Shown here piece by piece: positions 55,803 to 64,000 of a stretch of 64,000 nucleotides of DNA (the first letter of the stretch is position 1; the number at the start of each line of letters is the position of its first letter). This DNA comes from Chlorobiota bacterium (GTDB lineage Bacteria > Bacteroidota > Ignavibacteria > OLB7): NCBI GenBank assembly GCA_016710285.1, contig JADJXR010000001.1, positions 1,488,001 through 1,552,000 of the forward strand, read 5' to 3'. The position numbers and the translations under genes are program-made. The notes under the pieces are model-generated. The model was not told the DNA's origin. It was given only the letters and a program-made list of their open reading frames with translations, and made no database searches.

Positions 55803-57074
55803 ATGATGCCACTTATGACCGACGACAAAGTCCGCGCGCTGCGGCGGATGAAACGGATTGCCACCGGAGCCTTCCTTCTGATGACGGCAATCTTTTTTGT
55901 GACCAACCATTTGGGGAACCAAGCCATTTTCTGGGTGGTGCGTTGGGACCACGTAAACGCTTTTGCCGAGGCCGCAATGGTGGGCGCGCTGGCCGATTGG
56001 TTTGCGGTGGTGGCACTCTTCCGCCACCCTCTTGGCATCCCCATCTGGCACACAGCAATTATCCCGAACAAGAAGGATGAGATTGGGCGCAACCTTGGCA
56101 CCTTCGTGGAAACCCGATTGCTTTCGGTGGAGAATTTGCGAACCGAGATCGGCCGGTTTTCCGCTGCGAACGCGGCACTTGGCTACCTGGATGAACCGAG
56201 CCACCGCCAACGCGCTGCCGAACTGCTGACCGAAGGGATTGCCACCATCGTTCGCCAGCTTGATGATGAACAGGTGCAAGCCACCATTGCCGAGGCCGCC
56301 ACCGACAAGCTGAAAGATTTGAATGCCAGCACGCTATTGGGGAATGGCTTGGAACTGATCGTCCAAAGTGGCAGGCACCAGCAGATCATTGATTCGGCAT
56401 TAACCTATCTGGCCCAATGGGTGCCAACCCGCCGCGACATGATCCGCCAGTTTATTGAGCGGTCCTTGCAGCGAACCTTGAAATGGGGAAGCAACCTTGT
56501 TCCCAATGCCGTTGTTGAACGCGCCACCGACCAAGTGCTGACCGCGCTGATTGAGGTGCTGCAGCAGGCCGCCGCCGACCCCGCCCACCCAATGCGCGAA
56601 GACTTAAACAGCCGCGCCGAGGAATGGGTTCACCGCCTGCAGCAGGATGAAGAATTGGGGGAGAACGTCAACCGATGGAAGAATGATTTGGTGGAGAATC
56701 CAACCGTGCGCGGCTACATCGCGGGGCTGTGGATTTCCTTGAAAGAATGGATGCTGGCCGATGCCCAAAACGCTGACTCCACCATCAGAAGTTACGTGCT
56801 GCGGGGGATCGAGTCGTTCCACCAGCGGCTGACCGAGGACCAAGAGCTTCGCCAGACGATTGACACGAAGCTCCGCTCCGCCGTGATTAGCGTGGTAAGC
56901 AACCACCACAGTGCTATCGGCGGGGTGATTAGCCGAATTGTGGATTCCTGGGATGGCCAGCGGCTTTCCCGCGAGATTGAGTTGAACTTAGGTCGCGACC
57001 TTCAATATATCCGCCTGAACGGGACGTTCATCGGGGGCATTGTTGGGTTGCTTATTCACCTTGTAAAGGTCTGA
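55803..57074 (+). CDS. DUF445 family membrane protein
   Basis: The roughly 423-residue product has a first membrane helix (RIATGAFLLMTAIFFVTNHL) followed by the DUF445 core: AEAAMVGALADWFAVVALFR and HPLGIPIWHTAIIPNKKDEI. A long helical extracytoplasmic region and a final hydrophobic helix (NGTFIGGIVGLLIHLVKV) follow. The conserved family role is unknown. The start is uncertain: ATG 55803, 55806 or 55815 (MTDDK), or GTG 55782. None has a clear Shine-Dalgarno. The stop overlaps the next gene's start by one base (TGATG). Confidence 0.85.
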   Translation: MMPLMTDDKVRALRRMKRIATGAFLLMTAIFFVTNHLGNQAIFWVVRWDHVNAFAEAAMVGALADWFAVVALFRHPLGIPIWHTAIIPNKKDEIGRNLGTFVETRLLSVENLRTEIGRFSAANAALGYLDEPSHRQRAAELLTEGIATIVRQLDDEQVQATIAEAATDKLKDLNASTLLGNGLELIVQSGRHQQIIDSALTYLAQWVPTRRDMIRQFIERSLQRTLKWGSNLVPNAVVERATDQVLTALIEVLQQAAADPAHPMREDLNSRAEEWVHRLQQDEELGENVNRWKNDLVENPTVRGYIAGLWISLKEWMLADAQNADSTIRSYVLRGIESFHQRLTEDQELRQTIDTKLRSAVISVVSNHHSAIGGVISRIVDSWDGQRLSREIELNLGRDLQYIRLNGTFIGGIVGLLIHLVKV

Positions 57075-58198
57075 TGATGCGCAGAATATCTCTCACATTT
57101 CCCTTCCTACTCCATCGCCCACTGCGTGCCGTTGGCCTGCGGTTTTCCTGCTGCTGCTTGATGATGCTTGCCGCAGTGCTTGAGGTTTGCGCCCAACGCC
57201 CGGCAACGTTTCGGAACCCGCTGGACTCGGTGATTATCCGGGGGATGACCGAGCGGTATATCGAGCTTTCACGTGGGCGATGGATGGACTACGACAGCAT
57301 CGAAACCTACGCCGCCGACGAGCTTGCCAACCAACTTACCAACGGCGACCGCGGCGCGCTGATGTTCAGCAAAACGCTGAACTACGCGGTGCAACGGACC
57401 TTCTCCGTCCATATCCACGACTCGTTGGGCGTTGCCACCGTTGCCGCCACCGGCGACACGGTCCCGATGTTCGGCCCCTTGACGATTGACTTCACGTTCC
57501 TGTTCCGCAAGGTGGAGCAGCTGGGGTGGCGAATCAGCGCGATACGGCGGCAAGTGGGGACCGAGCAGGTCCAGAAACGCTTGGCCACACTATCAACCAC
57601 CACCGAATTCCCCGAAAAACTGAAGCCAGTGATGGCACGCGAATGGGGAAGATTCTTGCTGAGCAACCAGCAGGTTAGGGAGCATTTTCAGGCCAACCGC
57701 GAACGCTTCAACCAACTGCTTGCGCAGTTCCAACGTGGCGATTCGTTGATGATGGTTGGGCGCACCAGCGATAAGATATCGCAACTGAACTATCACTCCA
57801 TCCTGTGGGATGCCGCCACCGAGACCACCCCGAAAGAAGTGGTGGACGACTATCTGGCCACCGCAACCCCAACCCAACGGAAGGAGATGCAGGCCCGGCT
57901 TCGGTACGTTGAACGGCTGCGAAAAGCCGGGCGCGACACGCTTGCCAAAATCGCCAAGCACTACCGCTTGCCGGTCCCACGGCTCGACTCGGTGACGGCA
58001 ATGATGGCGGAGCTTTGGGTGAAATATATCAACGCCGCACTCCCCTGGAAGCAAGCGGTCCAGTTCACGGTGGATGGGCAGTTCGACAACGTTTTTGGCT
58101 ACATCTATTGCCCCAGCGATTGCCCCTTCATCTCGCCGGAAGAGTATTACTACCTTGAAGATTTAGGGGGCGGATGGTGGCTGTTCCGGTCCACATAA
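57074..58198 (+). CDS. Exported hypothetical protein coupled to the DUF445 gene
   Basis: The 374-residue product has a signal peptide whose core includes LRFSCCCLMMLAAVLEVCAQ. It shows no catalytic motif I recognise. Residues 50-165 are mixed alpha/beta (MTERYIELSRGRWMDYDSIE, VPMFGPLTIDFTFLFRKVEQ). The C-terminal half is helical, ending in a short Trp/Tyr-rich region (CPSDCPFISPEEYYYLEDLG). Translational coupling to the DUF445 gene suggests a joint envelope function, as inference. The function is unknown. Confidence 0.7.
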   Translation: MMRRISLTFPFLLHRPLRAVGLRFSCCCLMMLAAVLEVCAQRPATFRNPLDSVIIRGMTERYIELSRGRWMDYDSIETYAADELANQLTNGDRGALMFSKTLNYAVQRTFSVHIHDSLGVATVAATGDTVPMFGPLTIDFTFLFRKVEQLGWRISAIRRQVGTEQVQKRLATLSTTTEFPEKLKPVMAREWGRFLLSNQQVREHFQANRERFNQLLAQFQRGDSLMMVGRTSDKISQLNYHSILWDAATETTPKEVVDDYLATATPTQRKEMQARLRYVERLRKAGRDTLAKIAKHYRLPVPRLDSVTAMMAELWVKYINAALPWKQAVQFTVDGQFDNVFGYIYCPSDCPFISPEEYYYLEDLGGGWWLFRST

Positions 58199-58249
58199 AC
58201 CAGCGGAACTCCATTGGATGATTTGGGCGATTGGCGCACGCAAGACCAG

Positions 58250-59140
58250 CTATCCAACGCTGGCTTTGTTGAACACAATCCGGTCCATCATCGCAATCTC
58301 TCGCCCGCGCCGAATCTCGCTCAACTGCTTCCGAAGCCAGCCGCCAAAGCCAAGCCCCGGCGTAAAAACTTCCAGCTTCAGCCCGCGCGCGTTTGCCAAA
58401 TCGTTCAGCCCCATGATGGTTAGATAGCCCGCGCGCCCACGTTCGGCCCGCTCGGCCATCATCTTCTCTCCATCTTCGGTGGCGGTGTACACCGGGGAAT
58501 CAATCACCACAACGGCTCCGCCGGGCCGGACCACGCGCAACGCTTCATCCAGCAATTCGCCTTGCTGCAGGGCGTAGTGGAACGCGCCGTTGAAGACCAC
58601 CAGATCGAACGCTGCATCGGCAAATGGAAGCCGCGCAAAGTCGGCACGGACCCGCTGGAAACTGACCGGAAGCGATGCAAGGAAATGGCTTCCCGCGCCC
58701 AGCCCGTCGCGGGGGTCGTCGTCAAGGTCCAGGGCGGTTGCGCGGTTGCCCCACTCGGCAAGCCAGCGCGTCAGCCAGCAGTTCCCGGCCCCGGCATCCA
58801 GAATATCCAGCTGGCGGCCAGGAAATCGTTCCTGCAAAAACGTCCGCAACCACTCCATGCTTCCCCGCCGCTGGTCCCATTCTTTTTTGAACGGATGATC
58901 GTCCGCAACCTCCGGCAGCCCCACGTACCACGCCGCCTCGGCTCCGCCCCGCTTCTCCGTTCGGCGAATCCGGCGGTACTGGTCAAGGAAATCGCGATGG
59001 AGAGGGAGTTGTTCGGATGTGAGGAAATCATAGATGCCGTCGCGGGGTTCGAAGGTGCGGCCGCAGGCAACGCAGGCAATGTTGGCAGCTTGGGTCCGGC
59101 ACTCTGCCGCGCAATGGGGGCAGCGGAAGATGGAGTTCAT
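58250..59140 (-). CDS. SAM-dependent methyltransferase with N-terminal zinc ribbon
   Basis: The 296-residue product opens with a zinc-ribbon (CPHC at residues 7-10 and CVAC at 23-26), as in Trm112-like and UbiE-type fusions. It then has a class I Rossmann methyltransferase: LDILDAGAGNCWLTRWLAEW (SAM motif near residue 100) and FDLVVFNGAFHYALQQGELL. Substrates of such ribbon-fused methyltransferases range from RNA to small metabolites; I cannot assign one. It is divergent from the WYL regulator gene. Confidence 0.85.
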   Translation of the reverse strand: MNSIFRCPHCAAECRTQAANIACVACGRTFEPRDGIYDFLTSEQLPLHRDFLDQYRRIRRTEKRGGAEAAWYVGLPEVADDHPFKKEWDQRRGSMEWLRTFLQERFPGRQLDILDAGAGNCWLTRWLAEWGNRATALDLDDDPRDGLGAGSHFLASLPVSFQRVRADFARLPFADAAFDLVVFNGAFHYALQQGELLDEALRVVRPGGAVVVIDSPVYTATEDGEKMMAERAERGRAGYLTIMGLNDLANARGLKLEVFTPGLGFGGWLRKQLSEIRRGREIAMMDRIVFNKASVG

Positions 59141-59295
59141 TTGGTGTGTGTTGATGAGGTTGGGAAGCTGGTTTCTTGGTGTTGATTAGTTTGCGGCATG
59201 CCGAAGCCCGCACGCAGCAACGCACCCGCGGCAACGATGATACCGTTTTGCCCACAACCAGCCATCACCATTGTGCCACACCATTTTGCCACAGC

Positions 59296-60258
59296 ATGGA
59301 CCGTTTGAACCGATTGGTCGCCATCACACTCCGCCTGCAAAGCCGCCGCATCGTGCGGGCCGAAGACTTAGCGGAAGATTTCGGCATCAGCGTCCGCACC
59401 GTCTATCGTGACTTGCGGGCGTTGGAGGAAGCGGGGCTTCCAATTTATGCCGAGGCCGGAAAAGGCTACAGCCTTCTGGAAGGATATCACCTTCCGCCGG
59501 TGATGTTCACCCAGGAAGAAGCCGCGGCTCTGTTCCTGGGTGGCGAATTCACCGAGCGGCTGACCGATGAATCGCTACGCGGCCATGCACGCTCGGCACT
59601 GATGAAAATCCGGGCAGTGCTTCCGCCGGAACGGAAGGAGTTTATCGAGCGCGTTGGGTCCGCAACGGCGGTATATATCCCGGCTCCGCAGCCAACGTTC
59701 GCCCCCCACGCCCATTTGTCGCTTATCCAAGAAGCGATTGCCCACCGAACCGTTGTTGAGATTGCCTACCAAAGCGGCTTGCGCGAACGAACCACACGAG
59801 CGGTGGAGCCGCTGGGGCTGGTCTATTACGCCAGCCACTGGCATCTGATTGCTTGGTGCCGATTACGGCTGGACGTTCGCGACTTCCGCAGCGACCGGAT
59901 TATGGCAATCCGCCCGCTGGGCGAATCCTTCCCCGAGCGGCATGGCTTTTCCATTCGGGAGCACGTTGTGCACACCATGAGGGAGGGCGGAACCACCTAT
60001 CCCGTGCGCGTCCGGTTCACCCGCGAAGGGGCGCGATTCACCGCGGACCGGTACAAGTTTGGGTTTGCCGAAGAACGGGTGGTGGGGGATTGGGTGGAGA
60101 TGCTCTTCTACGTTCCATCGCTGACATGGATTGCCGGCTGGATACTCTCCTTTGCCCACCATGCCGAAGTTCTGGAGCCACAGGCCCTGCGCGATGTACT
60201 CCATCAGTGGGCCGAAGCCTTGCTGCAAAAATACCGCCCCCTTGTGCCGGAAGAATAA
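59296..60258 (+). CDS. WYL-domain transcriptional regulator (YafY family)
   Basis: The 320-residue product has an N-terminal helix-turn-helix (RLQSRRIVRAEDLAEDFGIS, VRTVYRDLRALEEAGLPIYA) and a WYL domain (VVEIAYQSGLRERTTRAVEP, GLVYYASHWHLIAWCRLRLD). This is followed by the C-terminal WCX extension typical of WYL proteins. These bind a ligand or nucleic acid and repress or activate nearby genes. ATG 59296 is chosen because DRLNRLVAITLRLQ is the family N-terminus. Two similar 11-base blocks (ATTGTGCCACA and ATTTTGCCACA) lie immediately upstream. The divergent methyltransferase gene is a possible target. Confidence 0.88.
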   Translation: MDRLNRLVAITLRLQSRRIVRAEDLAEDFGISVRTVYRDLRALEEAGLPIYAEAGKGYSLLEGYHLPPVMFTQEEAAALFLGGEFTERLTDESLRGHARSALMKIRAVLPPERKEFIERVGSATAVYIPAPQPTFAPHAHLSLIQEAIAHRTVVEIAYQSGLRERTTRAVEPLGLVYYASHWHLIAWCRLRLDVRDFRSDRIMAIRPLGESFPERHGFSIREHVVHTMREGGTTYPVRVRFTREGARFTADRYKFGFAEERVVGDWVEMLFYVPSLTWIAGWILSFAHHAEVLEPQALRDVLHQWAEALLQKYRPLVPEE

Positions 60259-60484
60259 TCTGCCAGGCATTGCCGCCGGGGCACCCAGCGGCGGCGGTGT
60301 GACATTTGGCGGAGTTGAGGTTCTTGTTATCGGGAAAAGGTTGGTGGAGACGCGCAGAGATTCTCCACAGGGGGTTCTTCGACCCCTGTAATTTTATCAA
60401 GGTCTCAGCCCCCCACCGCCAGCCAGCTTTAGCCTACGGCCCAACACGTCACTTTCATCCCAGTAGGCCAACCCCATTCAAGAG

Positions 60485-60510
60485 AACGGGCCACAGCAAT
60501 GTGGCCCGTT
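60485..60510 (+). terminator. Strong terminator, plus strand
   Basis: AACGGGCCACA and TGTGGCCCGTT form an 11-base stem with a GCAA loop, followed by a run of T. It lies about 225 bases beyond the WYL gene stop, leaving room for a short extra transcript. The sequence AGCTTTAGCCTACGGC in between resembles the dispersed repeats. Confidence 0.85.
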
Positions 60511-60547
60511 TTTTTTATGGAGAGCGATTGTTTGGGTGCCGCGTTTG

Positions 60548-61924
60548 CTACGGGGTTACGCCTTCGAACCGCGCGGTGAAGTGCCGAAGCACCGCCGGCG
60601 CCGATGTGATCCGATACCCCCGCAGTGCGTCGCGCATCTTGGCCACGTGGATCACCGCTTCGGCAACGTAGTCAATGTGGGATTGCGTGTACAACCGGCG
60701 TGGAATGGCAAGCCGCACAAGGTCCATCGCCGCGGGCACCTCGGTGCCGTCGGGTTGCTGGCCGAACATCACCGTGCCGATCTCGCAAGCCCGGATACCC
60801 GCCTCGACGTACAACGCCGTGGCCAAAGCAATGCCTGGATATTGAAGCGGTGGGATGTGGGGGAGCATCGCCCGGGCATCAATGTACACGGCATGCCCGC
60901 CCGGGGGCCGCACAATCGGCACGTCGGCGGCAATCAGTTTTTCGGCCAGATACTCAATCGAGCGGATGCGATACCGCAGGTAATCTTCCTCCACCACTTC
61001 TTCAAGCCCGCGTGCAATCGCCTCAAGGTCGTAGCCGGCAAGGCCGCCATACGTTGGGAATCCTTCGGTAAGGATCAGCAGGCTGCGGCAGCGTTCGGCA
61101 AGCGCGTCGTCGTTCATGGCAAGGAATCCGCCAATGTTGGCAAGCCCGTCCTTCTTTGCCGACATGGTGCAGCCATCGGCAAGGGAGAACATCTCCTGGG
61201 CGATCTCCAACGGCGTGCACCCCTGCTGCCCCTGCTCGCGTTGCTTGATAAACCACGCGTTCTCGGCAAACCGGCAAGCATCAAGGAAGAATGGTTTGCC
61301 GTAGCGATGGGCAATCTGGCGAATGCCCCGAAGATTCTCTAGCGAGATCGGTTGGCCGCCGCCGGAGTTGTTGGTGGCCGTTGCCATTACCAATCGGACC
61401 AAGTCCCCTTCTTCGGCCAGCGTCCGTTCAAGCCGTTCCAGATCAACATTCCCTTTGAACGGATGGAGCGACGACGGCGTGTGCCCTTCGGCAATCACGA
61501 TGTCGCGCGCTTCGGCGTTCTCGGCCTCGATGTTCGCCCGTGTGGTGTCGAAGTGGGTGTTGTTCAGCACGATGTCCCCCGGCGACAGCATGGTGCTGAA
61601 CAGGATACGCTCGGCAGCGCGGCCCTGGTGCGTTGGGATGATATGGCGGAATCCCGTGATGTTGCGCACCACCGATTCGAACCGATAGAACGACCTGCTT
61701 CCGGCATACGATTCGTCCCCCTGCATCAGCGCGCCCCACTGCGCGGCGGACATCGCGCCGGTTCCGGAATCGGTCAGCAAATCAATCAGCACATCTTCCC
61801 CCTGAAGCAAAAAGATGTTGTTGCCGGCATGCTCCAGCGCCGCAACGCGCTCCTGGCGCGAGGTGGACTTTATTGCCTCAACCGCCTTGATACGGAACGG
61901 CTCGATGATGGTGTTGAAGTTCAT
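60548..61924 (-). CDS. tnaA: Tryptophanase (L-tryptophan indole-lyase)
   Basis: A PLP enzyme splitting tryptophan to indole, pyruvate and ammonia. The 458-residue product shows the beta-eliminating lyase fold: LLTDSGTGAMSAAQWGALMQ, PTHQGRAAERILFS and the PLP-Lys segment CTMSAKKDGLANIGGF. Two details point to tryptophanase rather than tyrosine phenol-lyase: ACEIGTVMFG (Ile where TPL has Arg) and LRHFTARF (His where TPL has Phe). The start overlaps the preceding tyrosine phenol-lyase stop by four bases (ATGA), so it is the second gene of a coupled pair. No TnaC-like leader lies directly upstream. Confidence 0.92.
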   Translation of the reverse strand: MNFNTIIEPFRIKAVEAIKSTSRQERVAALEHAGNNIFLLQGEDVLIDLLTDSGTGAMSAAQWGALMQGDESYAGSRSFYRFESVVRNITGFRHIIPTHQGRAAERILFSTMLSPGDIVLNNTHFDTTRANIEAENAEARDIVIAEGHTPSSLHPFKGNVDLERLERTLAEEGDLVRLVMATATNNSGGGQPISLENLRGIRQIAHRYGKPFFLDACRFAENAWFIKQREQGQQGCTPLEIAQEMFSLADGCTMSAKKDGLANIGGFLAMNDDALAERCRSLLILTEGFPTYGGLAGYDLEAIARGLEEVVEEDYLRYRIRSIEYLAEKLIAADVPIVRPPGGHAVYIDARAMLPHIPPLQYPGIALATALYVEAGIRACEIGTVMFGQQPDGTEVPAAMDLVRLAIPRRLYTQSHIDYVAEAVIHVAKMRDALRGYRITSAPAVLRHFTARFEGVTP

Positions 61925-63417
61925 GGATTGCCTACGGGTTCAAATGAATCGTGCCGATTAGCCACCGGCGTGCTATCCTGCGCCGCCGCTGGGTCCGCCG
62001 CTGCGGATGCAACGCCCACTGGTTTGAATCTTGCTTGGAAGAACCGCAGATACTTCGGTTCGTACACCATCGCCAACCCGCCAATTGTCTGGCGGCGTTC
62101 GTACAGGCTGATAACCGATTCGGCCGTCACGTCAATGTGGGCTTGGGTGTACACCCGGCGCGGTATCGTCAGGCGAACAAGCTCCAGTTTTGGATAGTTG
62201 TTCTCGCCGGTCTGGCTGTTGCGCCCTGCCGAGACCACGCCGCGCTCCATCGTGCGGATGCCGCCTTCAAGGTAAAGCTCGGCGGCCAGGGCCTGGGCGG
62301 GGAATTCATGCTGCGGAACGTGCGGAAGGAAGCGGCGAGCATCCAGATAAATTGCGTGGCCCCCAACCGGAAGAACAATCGGGATACCGGCCTGAATCAG
62401 CTGCTGGCCCAGATACTCCACCTGCCCAATCCGCGCACGGATGTGATCCTCACTCAACGCCTCCTCGATGCCGATTGCCATTGCCTCCATGTCGCGCCCG
62501 CTTAGCCCGCCGTAGGTATGAAGCCCTTCGTACACCACCACAAGGTTGCGTGCTTCCTCAAAAATCTCCCACTCCTTCAGTGCCAAAAAGCCGCCGATGT
62601 TCACCAGCAGATCCTTCTTGCCGCTCATGGTGCAGCCGTCGGTGTAGGAACACATTTCCAGAAGGATGCTGGCAATGGAACGATCGGCAAACCCTGGCTC
62701 GCGTTGCTTGATAAACCAAGCATTCTCAATGGCACGCGTTGCATCAAGGATAACGCGAATTCCATGCTGGTGCGCAAGCTCGCTTACGGCGCGAACGTTC
62801 TCCATGGAAATCGGCTGGCCGCCCGCCATGTTTACCGTTGCAGCAACGGAGATGTAGGGGATTTTCTTGGCACCGACGCGCTCAATCAATGCGCGAAATT
62901 TCTCAAGGTCCACGTTCCCTTTGAACGGATAGAGCGATTCGGAATCGTGCGCTTCATCAATAATGACATCAACGAAGGTTGCGCCGGCCAACTCCTGGTG
63001 CAAGCGTGTGGTGGTGAAGTACATGTTCCCCGGAACAACGTCGCCCGGGGAGATGAGGATGCTAGAGATAAGATGCTCGGCACCGCGGCCCTGGTGCGTT
63101 GGCACCACATACTGGTAGCCGTAGCGTTCCTGCACGGCGGCTTCAAGCCGATAGAAGTTGCTGCTGCCGGCGTAGGCTTCGTCGCCACGCATCATGCCGG
63201 CCCATTGGGCATCGCTCATGGCACTGGTCCCGCTGTCGGTCAGCAGGTCAATGTACACGTCATCGGAGCAGAGAAGGAAGGTGTTGTAGCCCGCTTCTTC
63301 CAGGGCAACGCGGCGTTCGGCGGGGGTGGTCATTTTTAAGAGTTCGACCACTTTGATCTTGTACGGCTCGGCCCACGAGCGATGCCGGCCCGCAGGCGCA
63401 GAATGATCCGAAACCAT
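61921..63417 (-). CDS. tpl: Tyrosine phenol-lyase
   Basis: A PLP enzyme splitting tyrosine to phenol, pyruvate and ammonia. The 498-residue product is close to classical enzymes throughout: EAGYNTFLLCSDDVYIDLLT, MRGDEAYAGSSNFYRLE and CTMSGKKDLLVNIGGFLALK (PLP Lys near residue 269). It has TMERGVVSAGRNSQTGENNY and YEPKYLRFFQARF. The Arg in MERG and the Phe in RFFQARF mark TPL rather than tryptophanase. The C-terminus extends about 30 residues (PVGVASAAADPAAAQD...) beyond the usual end. It precedes tnaA with a four-base overlap. The N-terminal ten residues are extra compared with the family. Confidence 0.92.
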   Translation of the reverse strand: MVSDHSAPAGRHRSWAEPYKIKVVELLKMTTPAERRVALEEAGYNTFLLCSDDVYIDLLTDSGTSAMSDAQWAGMMRGDEAYAGSSNFYRLEAAVQERYGYQYVVPTHQGRGAEHLISSILISPGDVVPGNMYFTTTRLHQELAGATFVDVIIDEAHDSESLYPFKGNVDLEKFRALIERVGAKKIPYISVAATVNMAGGQPISMENVRAVSELAHQHGIRVILDATRAIENAWFIKQREPGFADRSIASILLEMCSYTDGCTMSGKKDLLVNIGGFLALKEWEIFEEARNLVVVYEGLHTYGGLSGRDMEAMAIGIEEALSEDHIRARIGQVEYLGQQLIQAGIPIVLPVGGHAIYLDARRFLPHVPQHEFPAQALAAELYLEGGIRTMERGVVSAGRNSQTGENNYPKLELVRLTIPRRVYTQAHIDVTAESVISLYERRQTIGGLAMVYEPKYLRFFQARFKPVGVASAAADPAAAQDSTPVANRHDSFEPVGNP

Positions 63418-63613
63418 GGCGTATCCGTTTTAGTGATTGGAACGAGATCGAATTAGCGGGTGCAATTTCGGTGCGCTCGCTGCGGGTAAACCATGATATA
63501 GATCATCCTCTTTCGCCCATTCCAGCTGCAGGCCCATTTGATACAACCGGCACGCGTGGCTGCGGGCAATCCGTTCTGCCAAGCCTTGCAGCACAACCGC
63601 GCACGCCGTGGGA

Positions 63614-63994
63614 TCACAACGCAATGGCTGCGGGCCGTTTTTTGCGCAATGCAATCGCCAACCACGCGGCAACAACCGCAACAATGGCAATGCGGAGCGC
63701 ATTCAGGAACCACGCGGCTCCCGGCTCCGTGCCGAACGTCTCCGAAATCGCAGTGGCAATGGCCGGAATGGTGAACCAATAATAGATGCTGATGGCAAAC
63801 GCGCCCCCCAAGCGAAGCATGGTGTTGGGGTGCAGCGCAAGCAGACGCTGCAAAGCAATGAACAGAATTGCTGAGGCCGCGCTCATCATCAGAATCCAGG
63901 GATAGATGGTGGCAAGCGATGCTTCCGCCGGCACGGTGTAGTAGCCCAGGACAAACCCTGGGAAGGCGATAGCGAAGATTGCCATCACCCTCAT
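63614..63994 (-). CDS. Small membrane protein of unknown function
   Basis: The 126-residue product has four hydrophobic segments: AIFAIAFPGFVLGYYTV, YPWILMMSAASAILFIAL, AFAISIYYWFTIPAIATAI and ALRIAIVAVVAAWLAIALR. It ends in a basic tail (RKKRPAAIAL). No family is recognised. It lies 196 bases upstream of tpl on the same strand, so it could head the tpl-tnaA transcript; no terminator or promoter is visible between. A start at 63994 is only six bases from the window edge, so an upstream start cannot be excluded. Confidence 0.6.
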   Translation of the reverse strand: MRVMAIFAIAFPGFVLGYYTVPAEASLATIYPWILMMSAASAILFIALQRLLALHPNTMLRLGGAFAISIYYWFTIPAIATAISETFGTEPGAAWFLNALRIAIVAVVAAWLAIALRKKRPAAIAL

Positions 63995-64000
63995 GGGGGG

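Noticed and set aside
63430..63779. Two minus-strand frames overlapping the small membrane protein
   Set aside because: They are shifted frames of a region with a clear four-helix membrane protein and have basic, Cys-rich, non-native sequence.
1..64000. tRNA, rRNA, riboswitch or transposase genes
   Set aside because: No cloverleaf or T-loop sequence in intergenic DNA, no rRNA stretch, no conserved aptamer core and no transposase motif were recognised on reading both strands; a covariance-model scan would be needed to exclude them fully.

Overview
The window reads as a chromosomal segment of a diderm bacterium of the FCB group (Bacteroidota and Chlorobi relatives; the Chlorobi, Ignavibacteria and Kapabacteria side is my best guess). 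The evidence is several exported proteins ending in type IX secretion (T9SS) sorting domains, an OstA-like LPS-transport protein, abundant lipoproteins, a FlgD-like Ig domain, and AT-rich promoter cores such as TATATTTG in a G+C-rich genome. No rRNA or ribosomal protein gene is present, so the phylum is an inference. I found no tRNA, rRNA, CRISPR array, transposase or prophage.

Layout. 17-3276: a DUF4062-STAND NTPase-TPR protein broken by a one-base frameshift. 3263-4117: a lipoprotein. 4118-4691: repeat-bearing intergenic DNA. 4692-7219: OstA-like protein and a FlgD-like exported protein. 7319-9365: tRNA-dihydrouridine synthase convergent with a solitary beta-class DNA methyltransferase. 9610-15084: a large Gln/Met-rich membrane-anchored coiled-coil protein, an SDR reductase and a lipoprotein. 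15232-17775: an A+T-richer operon of lipoprotein, DoxX-like protein, ECF sigma factor and flavin reductase. 18052-22701: PBP1A-type penicillin-binding protein, ROK kinase and an exported beta-propeller glycosidase-like protein. 22813-26416: sbcC, frameshifted. 26957-33645: mpl, a small hypothetical, polysaccharide deacetylase, glycosyltransferase, CPBP protease and an RlmI-like methyltransferase. 33959-36412: lipoprotein, GT9 transferase and a tiny T9SS protein that also carries a frameshift. 37064-41969: AT-hook repeat protein, holA, SRPBCC protein and Mrp ATPase. 42028-51092: T9SS and outer-membrane proteins, lnt, a C-terminal processing protease and a helical T9SS protein. 51342-53353: a type II restriction-modification pair. 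53373-60258: RNA helicase, DUF445 protein, exported protein, methyltransferase and a WYL regulator. 60548-63994: tryptophanase, tyrosine phenol-lyase and a small membrane protein.

How it fits together. Most genes serve the envelope: LPS transport, peptidoglycan synthesis and recycling, lipoprotein acylation, glycosyl transfer and T9SS secretion. Accessory content lies in the STAND protein, the two methyltransferase loci and the sigma-factor operon. The tpl-tnaA pair overlaps by four bases and should break down tyrosine and tryptophan to phenol and indole together.

The most notable observations are the tpl-tnaA pair, the BsuBI/PstI-type endonuclease encoded with a cytosine-C5 methyltransferase, the ECF sigma operon that has no anti-sigma gene, the protein with eleven AT-hooks, a dispersed palindromic repeat family, and three separate single-base frameshifts, which may be real gene decay or consensus errors in short homopolymers.
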